Source: an uncultured Pelagibacteraceae bacterium (GTDB taxonomy: Bacteria; Pseudomonadota; Alphaproteobacteria; Pelagibacterales; AG-422-B15). Taken from it: a DNA stretch of 64,000 nt. The position numbers and the translations under genes are program-made. Positions 11,842 through 20,380 of the stretch are shown here, piece by piece (within the stretch, counting starts at the first letter, position 1; the number at the start of each line of letters is the position of its first letter). The notes below the pieces were generated by a model that was not told the origin of the DNA, made no database searches, and saw nothing but the letters and a program-made list of their open reading frames with translations. The stretch lies in NCBI GenBank assembly GCA_902547315.1, contig CACCND010000001.1, forward strand, positions 171,170 to 235,169. Direction: 5' to 3'.

Positions 11842-13245
11842 TTAATCGAGAGACAATCTTGCGCCTATATATTTTTTAGAGTTAGGACCAGAATAAAAAA
11901 CGATTAAAACATTTTCTTTACCCTGAGAGACAATTTCATCTATATTTTTTAATATTTCTCCTGATGTCTTTACAGATTTATTTTGTATTTCGATTATAAT
12001 GTCGTCTTTCTTAATATTTTGTCGTATTAGAAAAGAGTCATTATTGATTTCAGATATAATTACTCCTTGTAAAGTCTTTGCTAAATCTAATCTGGATTTA
12101 TCTTCATCTGTCAGTGTTCTAACTTTTATTCCTAATTCTTTTATGAAAACGGATGATCCATTATTTTCAATTGAGGCAAGTTCCTCAAGAGACGGTTGTT
12201 TGCCCAGATTTACGAATAACTGAACTTCATTTTCATCTCTCCATACAACAACTTTTGTAGACTGGCCTATATCAGCTTCAGCAACAAGTTTTGGAAGTGT
12301 TTGAACAGACTCTACTTCTTTACCGTTGAATTCAATAATGATGTCACCCTCATTCACTCCACCTTTAAGTGCTGGACTATCTGCGGTAAGTCCTTGAACT
12401 AGTGCACCGTACGTTTTGCTTAGACCCAAGCTCTCGGCAATCTCATCAGTTACTTCCTGTATTCTCACTCCTAACCAGGCCCTTTCAATTTCTCCTGTTT
12501 CTTTTAGCTGATTGATTATATTATTTGCAAGATTTGATGGAATTGCAAAACCAATTCCAATAGAACCACCGCTTGGAGAAATAATCATTGAATTTACACC
12601 AATCACCTTTCCCTCTAAATCAAATAACGGTCCTCCTGAATTACCTCTATTAATTGATGCATCAGTTTGTATGAAGTCATCATATCTTCCACCAAGCATT
12701 CTACCTCTTGCAGAAACAATACCTGCTGTGACAGTGCCCCCTAATCCATGCGGGTTGCCAATTGCCATAACCCAATTACCTACTTTTGCAGTATCCGAGT
12801 CACCAAACTCTAAGAATGGAAGGTTATTAGCTTTAACTTTCAAAAGTGCTAAATCAGTCTCAGCATCAGAAGCGATTAATTCAGCCTCTAATTTTAAACC
12901 ATCTGTGAATGTGACTTGTATGTCTGAAGCGTTCTCTACAACATGATTATTTGTTACAATAAAACCATCAGCAGAAATTACAAAGCCTGAACCGAGAGAA
13001 CTAAATTCTCTTTCTGATGGTCCGGGGTTAGGCATTTGGAAAGGAAAATTAAAAAAATCCTCAATAGATGGTACTTGAGGACCCGTGTTTTCAATCACGC
13101 CTGTAGTTGAAATATTAACAACTGAGGGTGAAACTCTCTCAGCTAAATCAGAGAAAGTCTCGGGACCATTAAAGCTTAAAGATTGAAACGTAGAACAAAC
13201 AAACAAAAAAAAGATGACTGGTATAATTTTGATATCTAATTTCAT
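11842..13245 (-). CDS. degP: Periplasmic serine protease, DegP/DegQ family
   Basis: HtrA-type protease and chaperone of the cell envelope. From the chosen ATG at 13245, 467 residues: signal peptide (KLDIKIIPVIFFLFVCSTFQ), trypsin-like domain with the triad in NNHVVENA, TDLALLKV and RGNSGGPLF, then two PDZ domains (the first around GYGAL-equivalent TYGALVQGL). The upstream in-frame Met extends the ORF but would put non-signal residues ahead of the hydrophobic segment. The chosen ATG overlaps the DUF2065 stop as ATGA, which decides the start. Confidence 0.93.
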   Translation of the reverse strand: MKLDIKIIPVIFFLFVCSTFQSLSFNGPETFSDLAERVSPSVVNISTTGVIENTGPQVPSIEDFFNFPFQMPNPGPSEREFSSLGSGFVISADGFIVTNNHVVENASDIQVTFTDGLKLEAELIASDAETDLALLKVKANNLPFLEFGDSDTAKVGNWVMAIGNPHGLGGTVTAGIVSARGRMLGGRYDDFIQTDASINRGNSGGPLFDLEGKVIGVNSMIISPSGGSIGIGFAIPSNLANNIINQLKETGEIERAWLGVRIQEVTDEIAESLGLSKTYGALVQGLTADSPALKGGVNEGDIIIEFNGKEVESVQTLPKLVAEADIGQSTKVVVWRDENEVQLFVNLGKQPSLEELASIENNGSSVFIKELGIKVRTLTDEDKSRLDLAKTLQGVIISEINNDSFLIRQNIKKDDIIIEIQNKSVKTSGEILKNIDEIVSQGKENVLIVFYSGPNSKKYIGARLSLD

Positions 13246-13430
13246 CTGACTGCAGTCCATAACAATAAAAATCCTATTATCGCCGAAGCCAGTCCACCCC
13301 ATTTTAGTATATCATTGTTCATCTCTAAAATAGATTTGACCATGTTCTTCATTCTATTTGGAAATAAGGCATAAAGAAGGCCTTCAAAGATTAATAATAA
13401 TCCAAGAGAACCTAATATAAACTGTATCAT
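13242..13430 (-). CDS. DUF2065 (YjeT-like) small membrane protein
   Basis: 62 residues with two membrane helices (about 3-22 and 43-60) separated by a short basic loop, PNRMKNMVKS. The YjeT/DUF2065 family commonly sits beside hflK-hflC, as here, 20 bases after hflC and overlapping degP. Function is unknown; context suggests a link to membrane protein quality control. Confidence 0.88.
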   Translation of the reverse strand: MIQFILGSLGLLLIFEGLLYALFPNRMKNMVKSILEMNNDILKWGGLASAIIGFLLLWTAVR

Positions 13431-13450
13431 CTTATGTTAGCTTAATACTT

Positions 13451-14311
13451 TTACTCAGAGTAAGTTCCAAAATATTGAAAGAATTCACTTTCAGGAGACA
13501 AAATCATCGTAGTATCAGAACTTTTTAGTCCTTCAGCATAGGCCTGCATCGCTCTGTAGAAAGCAAAAAATTCAGGATCTTTTCCAAATGCATCAGCAAA
13601 AATCTTATTTGCCATTCCGTCGCCTTCACCGCGAATGATATTAGCTTCTTTTTCAGCCTGTGACTTTATAATCGTAACTTCCTTATCAGCAGTTGAGCGA
13701 ATTTTTTGTGCCATTTCAGCGCCTCTTGCTCTGAATTCTCTAGCTTCACGTTCACGTTCAGTTTGCATTCTACCAAAAATTGCCTGGCTGTTTGCTTCAG
13801 GTAAATCTGCTCGTTTGATTCTTACATCCACAATTTCTATACCAAAGTTCTTTACCTCCGCTTCGGCTAATGAAGTAATTTGTTTCATAAGTTTTGAACG
13901 ATCATCTGATAATACGGCGGCTAGAGGTTCTTCACCTAAAACGCCCCTTATTCTTGAATTTACAACAGCAGAAATTCTTGATCTAGCGACATTTTCATTA
14001 CCAAATGCCTTATAGAATTCTAAAACATCAACAATTTTAAATTTTACATAAGCATCAACAATAAGTCTTTTTTGATCAGATGCGATTACCTCAGCTGCTG
14101 GGGCATCGATATCTAAAATTCGATTATCGATAAATATGACATTCTGAATGAATGGGATTTTAAAATTAAGACCTGGTTCAGTGATTACTCTTTTTGGGTC
14201 ACCAAACTGTAATACAATAGCATTTTTTACCTCAAGCACGGTGAACAGAGTAAAATAAGCAACTATTGCTATAAACCCTAAAACTATTAATGATATTCTC
14301 GTAGCGCTCAT
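13451..14311 (-). CDS. hflC: HflC, SPFH-domain regulator of FtsH
   Basis: 286 residues: one N-terminal membrane helix (about 6-27), an SPFH/band-7 domain with VLQFGDPKRVITEPGLNFKI, and a long charged helix rich in Glu, Ala and Arg (about 185-235, with REREAREFRARGAEMAQ) that mediates oligomerisation. With HflK it forms a cage around the FtsH protease and modulates its activity. Two bases after hflK. Confidence 0.96.
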   Translation of the reverse strand: MSATRISLIVLGFIAIVAYFTLFTVLEVKNAIVLQFGDPKRVITEPGLNFKIPFIQNVIFIDNRILDIDAPAAEVIASDQKRLIVDAYVKFKIVDVLEFYKAFGNENVARSRISAVVNSRIRGVLGEEPLAAVLSDDRSKLMKQITSLAEAEVKNFGIEIVDVRIKRADLPEANSQAIFGRMQTEREREAREFRARGAEMAQKIRSTADKEVTIIKSQAEKEANIIRGEGDGMANKIFADAFGKDPEFFAFYRAMQAYAEGLKSSDTTMILSPESEFFQYFGTYSE

Positions 14312-14313
14312 AA

Positions 14314-15387
14314 TTAATCCTGTGACTTCTTACTTAATTCTGGAAGAGGTAAATAAGGAACAACTGAGTCGCCTCCAGCTTTATCGATTATGACTTTGTC
14401 CATATCAGAAAATACATCTTCCATTGTCTCATAAAATATTCTTTTCTTTGTTACTTGAGGTGCTTTTGCGTACTCTGTTTGAATTGACAAGAACCTGGAA
14501 GCTTTACCCTCACTATCAGCTATAACTTTTTGCCTATAACCTTCTGCAGATTGAAGAATTTGCTCAGCTTCACCTCTTGCCCTTGGAATTATATCATTAG
14601 CATAAGCTTCTGCTTCATTTCTCTGTCTTTCCATATCAGCTCTTGCAGCCTGCACATCTCTGAATGCGTCGATTACCTGTGCTGGTGGGTCAGCCTTTTG
14701 AGTTTGAACTTGCGTAATTGTAATACCTGTACCATATTCGTCTAAAATTTCTTGTATTATTATTCTGGTTTGCTCCTCAATTTCTGTTCTACCCTCTGTT
14801 AGAATGGATTGAAGACCACCCTGTCCTATTGATTCCCTCATAGCAGTCTCTGCGGCACTTTTCACAGTGAGTTCGGGGGCCTGTACATTAAATAAAAATT
14901 TACCGGCATCGTTGATTAACCAAAATACTGAAAAATCAATATCGACAATGTTTTCGTCACCTGTTAGCATTAAGCTTTCTTCTTCCACGTCTCTGATAGC
15001 AGTAACCCTAGAATCCGGGCTTTGTCTGTATCCTACATCTATTCTATTTATTTTAGTTACTTTAGGTGTAAACACACGCTCGATTGGGTATGGCAAGTGA
15101 TAATTTAATCCCGGTTGTGTGGTTTTGGTGTACTTTCCAAACTGTAAAACTACGCCTTGCTCATCTGGCAAAACCCTATAAAAACCACTCGCGAGCCAAA
15201 TTAATATTAATATACCAATAATAACCATTGGCCCTAGCTTTCCAAAAAAAGAGCCCGGCATCATACCTTTGAAACGGTTTTGTGCATTGCGGATCACATC
15301 ATCCATATTTGGACCTGAACTACGTCTACCGCTTCCATTTCCCGAAGAACCCCAAGGATCATTATTTTTATTATCAGACCAAGACAT
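14314..15387 (-). CDS. hflK: HflK, SPFH-domain regulator of FtsH
   Basis: 357 residues: a Gly/Ser/Asn-rich cytoplasmic tail (1-45, SWSDNKNNDPWGSSGNG), one membrane helix (about 52-70), the SPFH domain (VLQFGKYTKTTQPGLNYHLP) and a coiled-coil region (DMERQRNEAEAYANDIIPRA). It precedes hflC by 2 bases and heads the hflK-hflC-DUF2065-degP-miaA run. Its ATG faces mrp across a 106-base divergent gap. Confidence 0.96.
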   Translation of the reverse strand: MSWSDNKNNDPWGSSGNGSGRRSSGPNMDDVIRNAQNRFKGMMPGSFFGKLGPMVIIGILILIWLASGFYRVLPDEQGVVLQFGKYTKTTQPGLNYHLPYPIERVFTPKVTKINRIDVGYRQSPDSRVTAIRDVEEESLMLTGDENIVDIDFSVFWLINDAGKFLFNVQAPELTVKSAAETAMRESIGQGGLQSILTEGRTEIEEQTRIIIQEILDEYGTGITITQVQTQKADPPAQVIDAFRDVQAARADMERQRNEAEAYANDIIPRARGEAEQILQSAEGYRQKVIADSEGKASRFLSIQTEYAKAPQVTKKRIFYETMEDVFSDMDKVIIDKAGGDSVVPYLPLPELSKKSQD

Positions 15388-15493
15388 ATAATTTAAAGTT
15401 AATACCTATATATGGTAAAAATACTTAAAAGCAATTATTTACACTTATACTATGATATATTGTAGTTAATTGCATTAATACAAGATCAAAAAT

Positions 15494-16579
15494 ATGGCAG
15501 AAAATCTAGAAAATCAGGCTTTACATCTCTTAGGTCAAGTTGTTAACGAAGAAGCGGGTGAGAACATAGTGGCGCTCGGTATGGTTAAAAATGTATCAGC
15601 GAGTGAGGGAATAATAGAGTGTATTATAGAATTTAAAGAAAATGATCAGAAAAAAAATGAAAAAATTTTTGAGGATGCACAAAGAGCACTCAAAGATATT
15701 CCTGGCGTTACGAAAGTCAATATTATCACAACTTTACACAAGGAAAATTCACCACATGCTTACGAGGAAGAGAATTTAATCAATAAAACAAATAGCATTG
15801 GAACTAATCAGATAAAATATATTCTTGCAGTTGCTTCGGGAAAGGGAGGTGTTGGTAAATCAACAGTCGCTTCAAATCTTGCGTGCGCATTTAAATCACT
15901 TGGTTTGAGAACCTGTTTATTTGATGCTGATATTTACGGTCCTTCAATACCTAAAATGATCGGTATTAATGAAAAACCTCATTCAGATGGACAAAAAATT
16001 GAAACAGTTAATCGATATGGGCTATCAACAATGTCCATGGGTTATATGGTCAATGATGAAAACCCAATTATCTGGAGAGGCCTTATGGTCATGAAAGCGA
16101 TTAACGAAATGATTGATAAAGTAAACTGGGGCGCTGCAGACATTATGGTTATTGATTTACCCCCAGGGACAGGAGATGTTCAGCTGTCGTTGATTCAAAA
16201 ACTTAAAATTTCAGGAAGTGTAATAATAACTACGCCTCAAGATATCGCGTTAATTGATGTAATCAGAGGATTAAAAATGTTTGAAAAAACAGCAGTTCCC
16301 ATTCTTGGCATTGTAGAGAACATGAGTTACTTCTTGGCACCTGACACAGGTAAAGAATATAAACTTTATGGTGACAGTAAAACACGTGAAGTAGCCGAAA
16401 AATATGAATATGAAATACTCGCAAACCTTCCTCATGATCCATTACTTCTTGAGCAGTGTGAAAAAGGTCACCCTCTCACTGATTTGGTGCCAGATCATAA
16501 AGTCAGCCAAATGTTTATTGAATTGGCCGAGAATTTATTAAAACGATTAAAATTAGAACAATTAGCAAATACTAACTAA
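15494..16579 (+). CDS. mrp: Iron-sulfur cluster carrier ATPase, Mrp/ApbC family
   Basis: P-loop NTPase of the Mrp/Nbp35 family that helps load Fe-S clusters. 361 residues: N-terminal MIP18/DUF59-like domain (1-80), then the ATPase with the deviant Walker [10 protein letters not shown] (116-124), DADIYGPS and DLPPGTGDV. The C-terminal CxxC that binds the bridging cluster in many homologues is absent: the site reads [12 protein letters not shown]. That variant is usual in alphaproteobacteria. Convergent with thyX, overlapping by 8 bases. Confidence 0.93.
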   Translation: MAENLENQALHLLGQVVNEEAGENIVALGMVKNVSASEGIIECIIEFKENDQKKNEKIFEDAQRALKDIPGVTKVNIITTLHKENSPHAYEEENLINKTNSIGTNQIKYILAVASGKGGVGKSTVASNLACAFKSLGLRTCLFDADIYGPSIPKMIGINEKPHSDGQKIETVNRYGLSTMSMGYMVNDENPIIWRGLMVMKAINEMIDKVNWGAADIMVIDLPPGTGDVQLSLIQKLKISGSVIITTPQDIALIDVIRGLKMFEKTAVPILGIVENMSYFLAPDTGKEYKLYGDSKTREVAEKYEYEILANLPHDPLLLEQCEKGHPLTDLVPDHKVSQMFIELAENLLKRLKLEQLANTN

Positions 16580-17534
16580 TTTCAAATTTTCTTTGCAGTT
16601 CGCTCCACTCCCGTTTAGACAAACCTTCTTCTTTAAAAGAGACTTTCTCGCCTTTTAGAAGCTTTCTCATTAGATTTACCTCTTTGGCGGAGAGCTCTGT
16701 TCCACCAATTCTATAGTCTTCAAATGCTTCATAAGTTAGAGGAACCCATTTTTTTACAATATCTAACATCGCATCTGCATAAACACGTATCTCATATTGC
16801 GCATGATCATCAGCTCTTAGTGCAAGAAAGTGCAATAAATTATTGAGGTCAATCTTCCAGTACCATTGTGTATATGTATTTAGAGTAAGATTCATTCTAG
16901 CCAGTTCTCTTGCAATGCCAGACTTACTTTCATCAATTATATTGCCCTCAGAACTTTCGTTTAATAGTGTTTCATAATTAGAATATGTTTGCTCGGCATC
17001 CTTTTTTAATATTTGTATAACATTAGAAGCTTCATCGTCTGATAACGCATCACCTCTACCCTGGTTATTGATTGCAGACTGTGCTGCAAGGTTTTCTGCT
17101 GATGGAATATAAAACTCTTTATCAAGAATTGAGTAGCGAGCCGAGTACTCATTAACATTTGCAGTTCTGTGTCGTATCCATTGTCGAGCGATGAAAATTG
17201 GAAGTTTAATATGAAATTTTATTTCACACATTTCAAAAGGAGTTGAGTGACGATGCCTCATTAAGTATTTAATCAGCCCTTTGTCATTTGAAATCTTTTT
17301 TGTCCCTTTTCCATACGACACTCTTGCAGACTGTACAATTGAGCTATCATCGCCCATATAATCAATTACACGAATAAAGCCATGATCGAGCACTTCAATC
17401 GGCTTGTATAAAACCGCCTCTAATTCAGGGGCTGTTACTCGAGCTGTTTCTGATATTTCAGACCTTAAGGCTTCAATTTCTTCAAGTTGTTCTTTGTTTA
17501 CTGGCATTTTTTTTGAATCAAATAATAAACACAT
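16572..17534 (-). CDS. thyX: Flavin-dependent thymidylate synthase ThyX
   Basis: Makes dTMP from dUMP using FADH2 and methylene-tetrahydrofolate. 320 residues with the ThyX signature RHRx7SxR ([13 protein letters not shown], 121-133) and the preceding IARQWI. A second in-frame Met (MPVNKEQ, residue 10) is a possible start; the first has a weak purine-rich tract upstream and is kept. No thyA is in this window. Stop codons of thyX and mrp overlap convergently. Confidence 0.94.
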   Translation of the reverse strand: MCLLFDSKKMPVNKEQLEEIEALRSEISETARVTAPELEAVLYKPIEVLDHGFIRVIDYMGDDSSIVQSARVSYGKGTKKISNDKGLIKYLMRHRHSTPFEMCEIKFHIKLPIFIARQWIRHRTANVNEYSARYSILDKEFYIPSAENLAAQSAINNQGRGDALSDDEASNVIQILKKDAEQTYSNYETLLNESSEGNIIDESKSGIARELARMNLTLNTYTQWYWKIDLNNLLHFLALRADDHAQYEIRVYADAMLDIVKKWVPLTYEAFEDYRIGGTELSAKEVNLMRKLLKGEKVSFKEEGLSKREWSELQRKFEIS

Positions 17535-17554
17535 ACTATATTAAGATTACTCTC

Positions 17555-17583
17555 TTTAAAAAGTCTCAATATCCAACTATATT
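17555..17583 (+). promoter_or_regulatory. Candidate ssrA promoter
   Basis: TTTAAA (17555-17560), 17-base spacer, TATATT (17578-17583), which places the start near 17590, exactly at the first hairpin of the acceptor piece (CTGGG / CCCAG). It lies in the thyX-ssrA divergent gap. Confidence 0.5.
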
Positions 17584-17590
17584 CAGATTG

Positions 17591-17845
17591 CTGGGGATAT
17601 CCCAGCTATAGGGATAAACGGCTTGCGTAATACCCATTACGGACCCGGGGGCGGTACCCGGCACCTCCACCATAAATTAGGGGGTGATATAGGATCGACG
17701 AATGCTTAAAGGTAAGTTTTTCTCTCGGTATTGTACCACCGTTATCGGGCTATTTTATAAATGCTAACGATGAATTAGCGCTCGCTGCTTAATTTAATTA
17801 GGTAAGCGCGGTTCGGGAGGCACCGGGCAACAGAAGTTCTCCCAC
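17591..17845 (+). ncRNA. ssrA: Two-piece, circularly permuted tmRNA
   Basis: Rescues stalled ribosomes by trans-translation. The gene order is permuted: the acceptor segment comes first, with T arm CCGGG-loop-CCCGG (17645-17661 region), acceptor strand CACCTCC and encoded ACCA (17662-17672). After only 7 bases (TAAATTA, 17673-17679) the 5' acceptor strand GGGGGTG (17680-17686) follows, pairing 7 of 7 with one G-U, then the D-loop-like GGATCGACG. The tag frame starts at GCT 17763 and reads ANDELALAA then TAA (17790-17792). A GCGCT/AGCGC stem encloses the stop, and a GGGAG/CTCCC hairpin ends the coding piece. Piece boundaries are approximate. Confidence 0.93.
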
Positions 17846-17847
17846 TT
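17817..17847 (+). repeat. ssrA 3' element, copy 1
   Basis: The closing hairpin region of the tmRNA coding piece. Its bases reappear at 18670-18691 in the same orientation with an 8-base and a 1-base gap, all 22 aligned bases identical. The two copies bracket the PEBP-like gene. Confidence 0.6.
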
Positions 17848-17901
17848 AAGTAGAATTTAATTATCAATTAAATAATGGACGTTTCTTGTTTAAATTTAAT
17901 T

Positions 17902-18429
17902 TTATTTAAATTTGCCTGAGAACATGAATGAATCAATAATATTATTTTTATATTTTTTTTCAAATTTCTTTTGTGTCATTTCCCCTAGGGTTTTTTCAAT
18001 TTCAGAATCTAAAGCATACGCTTTAATATTATATGTATGAGTTCCATTCGGTGGACACATCCCACTATAATTTTTTTTACCGTCGCTATTTCTTCCAGTT
18101 TTCCCTATTCCTACTTTACCATTTTTTACTTCTTTTAATGATTTAGTATTTGGAGGAATATCAGTTAAGATCCAATGCACCCAAATTTTACCTGCAACAC
18201 TTTTAGCGTCAGGATCATCAATTATTAAAGCAAGCGATTTGGCATTATCTGGAACATCAGAAAAATTTATTGGAATTGAAATATTTTTACCACCGTTGTA
18301 ACTGCACCCATATTTTTTTGGAATATCATCACCATCTTTAAATGCTGGAGAACTTATTTCGATAGCATATGAGTTAGAGGTAAAAGAAAAAAAAGTAATA
18401 AATAACAAGAAGATTTGAAATTTTTTCAT
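17902..18429 (-). CDS. Secreted PEBP/YbhB-like protein
   Basis: 175 residues with a signal peptide (MKKFQIFLLFITFFSFTSNS, cleavage near YA-IE) and a phosphatidylethanolamine-binding-protein fold. Recognisable elements are LALIIDDPDA (ligand-site Asp-Pro), VHWILTDIPP and YSGMCPPNGTHTYNIKAYAL, as in YbhB/YbcL. The cellular role of this bacterial family is not established. It stands alone between ssrA and fumC, flanked by direct repeats of an ssrA-derived element. Confidence 0.88.
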   Translation of the reverse strand: MKKFQIFLLFITFFSFTSNSYAIEISSPAFKDGDDIPKKYGCSYNGGKNISIPINFSDVPDNAKSLALIIDDPDAKSVAGKIWVHWILTDIPPNTKSLKEVKNGKVGIGKTGRNSDGKKNYSGMCPPNGTHTYNIKAYALDSEIEKTLGEMTQKKFEKKYKNNIIDSFMFSGKFK

Positions 18430-18669
18430 AAAATTATATTACTCACATTTTTTATAAAAAAAATATAAAAATGGACTATTAAATGAAAATTTCAGTCTAA
18501 CCTATGAAAATTGTCAATTTTATGCATGAATTTTTAAGTTATACATTAATCACTTCAACCTTTGTTCTCCTCTAAAATGATATTTCCAGTCAATTTGCAC
18601 GCTAAACTTCAAACTTCTTCCCACTTCGACTTATTTTTGAGATATGGTTAGGATATTATTAAGTGAAAC

Positions 18670-18691
18670 GAGGCACAGAAGTCTCCCACTT
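18670..18691 (+). repeat. ssrA 3' element, copy 2
   Basis: GAGGCACAGAAGTCTCCCAC plus TT. It matches the end of the tmRNA coding piece with a CGGGCAAC-type 8-base deletion and one further single-base gap. It lacks the rest of ssrA, so it is a fragment rather than a second gene. Confidence 0.6.
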
Positions 18692-18723
18692 TTATTCACT
18701 CGGCCTTTAAAAAACTTAAATCG

Positions 18724-18755
18724 TTACCATATATATATGTAAGGTAGTATACTAC
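18724..18755 (+). promoter_or_regulatory. Candidate fumC promoter with palindromic -10
   Basis: TTACCA (18724-18729), an 18-base spacer and TATACT (18748-18753). The -10 sits inside the perfect 12-bp palindrome GTAGTATACTAC (18744-18755), which could be an operator. The predicted start is only 2-3 bases before the fumC ATG and no Shine-Dalgarno exists. Confidence 0.45.
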
Positions 18756-18762
18756 AATTCAA

Positions 18763-20157
18763 ATGAATCAAAAAACAAGACAAGAACAAGACAGTATCGG
18801 CAAAATAAAAGTTTCAAATAGTAATTTTTGGGGAGCTCAAACTCAAAGATCATTAAAGAATTTTAAAATTGGCAATAATTTAATGCCTATAGAGATTATA
18901 CATGCACTAGTCACAATAAAAATGGCCTGCGCGAAAGTAAATCAAAAACAAAAGTCTTTAGCTCCTAAAATAGCAAATGCAATAATTAGTGCATCAAAAA
19001 ATATTCTTACCGGGAAGCATAATGATCAATTCCCTCTTTCGGTTTGGCAGACTGGATCTGGAACTCAAACTAACATGAATGTAAATGAAGTCATCGCTAA
19101 TCTTGCCAATAAAAAACTTACCGGAAAACTTGGAACGAATAGTCCGGTTCACCCGAACGATCATGTCAACAAAAGTCAATCAACTAATGACAGTTTTCCA
19201 TCTGCAATTAATATTGCGGCCTCAAAAAAAGTTACAGATGAACTTATTCCGGCTTTAAATGAAATGGAAAAAACTTTAGGTAGCCAGTCTAAGAAATGGA
19301 AAAGTATCATCAAAATCGGTAGGACACACTTGCAAGACGCAACTCCCCTATCACTTGGACAAGAATTTTCAGGATATCATGCACAAATTGATATGAACAT
19401 CAAACGACTAAAGACAGCTCTGATAAATTTAAATTATTTGGCTCAAGGAGGAACAGCGGTTGGAACTGGACTGAATACAAAAAAAGGTTTTGATAGGCAT
19501 GTTGTAAATGAAATAAGTAAAATCAATAAAATTAAATTTAAACCTGCCGGCAATAAATTTCAGGCTTTGGCCTCTCATGACTCTATTGTGGAGCTATCAG
19601 GAGTACTGAATGTTATTGCAACAGATCTTTTTAAAATAGCAAATGATATTAGACTTCTAGCTTCTGGGCCAAGATCAGGTCTTGGAGAACTTAATTTACC
19701 TGAGAATGAGCCAGGGTCATCTATAATGCCTGGTAAGGTAAATCCAACTCAAAGTGAAGCTCTAACAATGACTTGTTTACAGGTAATGGGCAGTCATAAC
19801 GTAATATCAATGGCAGGAGCTCAAGGTCATTTTGAACTTAATGCATTTAAACCAGTAATTGGTTTTAACATAATTAATTCAATCAATTTATTATCCTCAG
19901 GGGTTACAAACTTTTGCGATAAGTGCCTAAAGGGAATTAAACCGAATTTAAGAAATATAAAAGAAGGTGTTGAGAATTCCTTAATGCTTGTAACTGCCCT
20001 TGCTCCTGAAATTGGATATGAAAAAGCCGCTGAAATTGCAAAGCTTGCACATAAGAAAAATATTACGCTAATTGAGGCAAATAAAATCCTAAAATATATT
20101 GATGTAAGAAAGATGAAGTCTCTTCTCAATCCATCAAAAATGATTACTTCATCTTAG
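18763..20157 (+). CDS. fumC: Fumarate hydratase, class II
   Basis: Iron-independent fumarase of the TCA cycle. 464 residues, normal class II length. The superfamily signature GSSIMPGKVNP is present near residue 318, with the substrate-site segments SGTQTNMNVNEV, HPNDHVNKSQSTND and GRTHLQDATPLSLGQE. First gene of fumC-RHH-uvrD-pepP. Confidence 0.97.
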   Translation: MNQKTRQEQDSIGKIKVSNSNFWGAQTQRSLKNFKIGNNLMPIEIIHALVTIKMACAKVNQKQKSLAPKIANAIISASKNILTGKHNDQFPLSVWQTGSGTQTNMNVNEVIANLANKKLTGKLGTNSPVHPNDHVNKSQSTNDSFPSAINIAASKKVTDELIPALNEMEKTLGSQSKKWKSIIKIGRTHLQDATPLSLGQEFSGYHAQIDMNIKRLKTALINLNYLAQGGTAVGTGLNTKKGFDRHVVNEISKINKIKFKPAGNKFQALASHDSIVELSGVLNVIATDLFKIANDIRLLASGPRSGLGELNLPENEPGSSIMPGKVNPTQSEALTMTCLQVMGSHNVISMAGAQGHFELNAFKPVIGFNIINSINLLSSGVTNFCDKCLKGIKPNLRNIKEGVENSLMLVTALAPEIGYEKAAEIAKLAHKKNITLIEANKILKYIDVRKMKSLLNPSKMITSS

Positions 20158-20164
20158 TTCGTTC

Positions 20165-20380
20165 ATGCCCAATTCTAATAAGCGCACTGTCAAGATAGAT
20201 GGCCACATTACAAGTGTATTTCTTGAAACTGAATTTTGGGAAGAAATATTAAAACTAAGCAAAAAAGAAAATACTACTCCAGATAAAATAATCTCAAAAA
20301 TAGATAAGACTAAGAACACTTCCAATTTATCAAGCGCAATTAGACTATATGTTCTGAATCACTTAAAGGGTCAGTTATGA
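20165..20380 (+). CDS. Ribbon-helix-helix domain protein
   Basis: 71 residues. KRTVKIDGHITSVFLETEFW forms the strand and first helix, followed by EEILKLSKKENTTPDKIISK and SNLSSAIRLYVLNHLK, the pattern of the alphaproteobacterial RHH_4 family. Seven bases after fumC and overlapping uvrD by 4 (ATGA). Probably a small dimeric DNA-binding protein; target unknown, although placement before uvrD suggests co-expression. Confidence 0.8.
   Translation: MPNSNKRTVKIDGHITSVFLETEFWEEILKLSKKENTTPDKIISKIDKTKNTSNLSSAIRLYVLNHLKGQL

Larger units (their letters stand above)
18430..18762. other. Divergent intergenic region between PEBP gene and fumC
   Basis: 333 bases without a convincing ORF. It holds the second ssrA-like element (18670-18691), a weaker look-alike CTTCTTCCCACTTC near 18612-18626, a stem AGTGAA / TTCACT enclosing the second element (18662-18700), the palindrome CATATATATATG near 18728-18740, and the fumC promoter. 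Confidence 0.6.

Noticed and set aside
12512..12946. 144-codon plus-strand open frame
   Set aside because: Antisense to the intact protease domain of degP with all triad motifs in the other strand; no ribosome site or family match.
13245..13302. Longer N-terminus for the DegP-like protease
   Set aside because: The extra residues precede the signal peptide and lie inside DUF2065; the ATGA overlap favours the start at 13245.
13635..14015. 126-codon plus-strand open frame
   Set aside because: Antisense to the helical part of hflC; low-complexity Ser/Ala/Leu composition expected from a mirrored coiled coil.
17590..18762. Second tmRNA gene near 18670
   Set aside because: Only the last hairpin is duplicated; no acceptor arm, CCA or tag frame is present.
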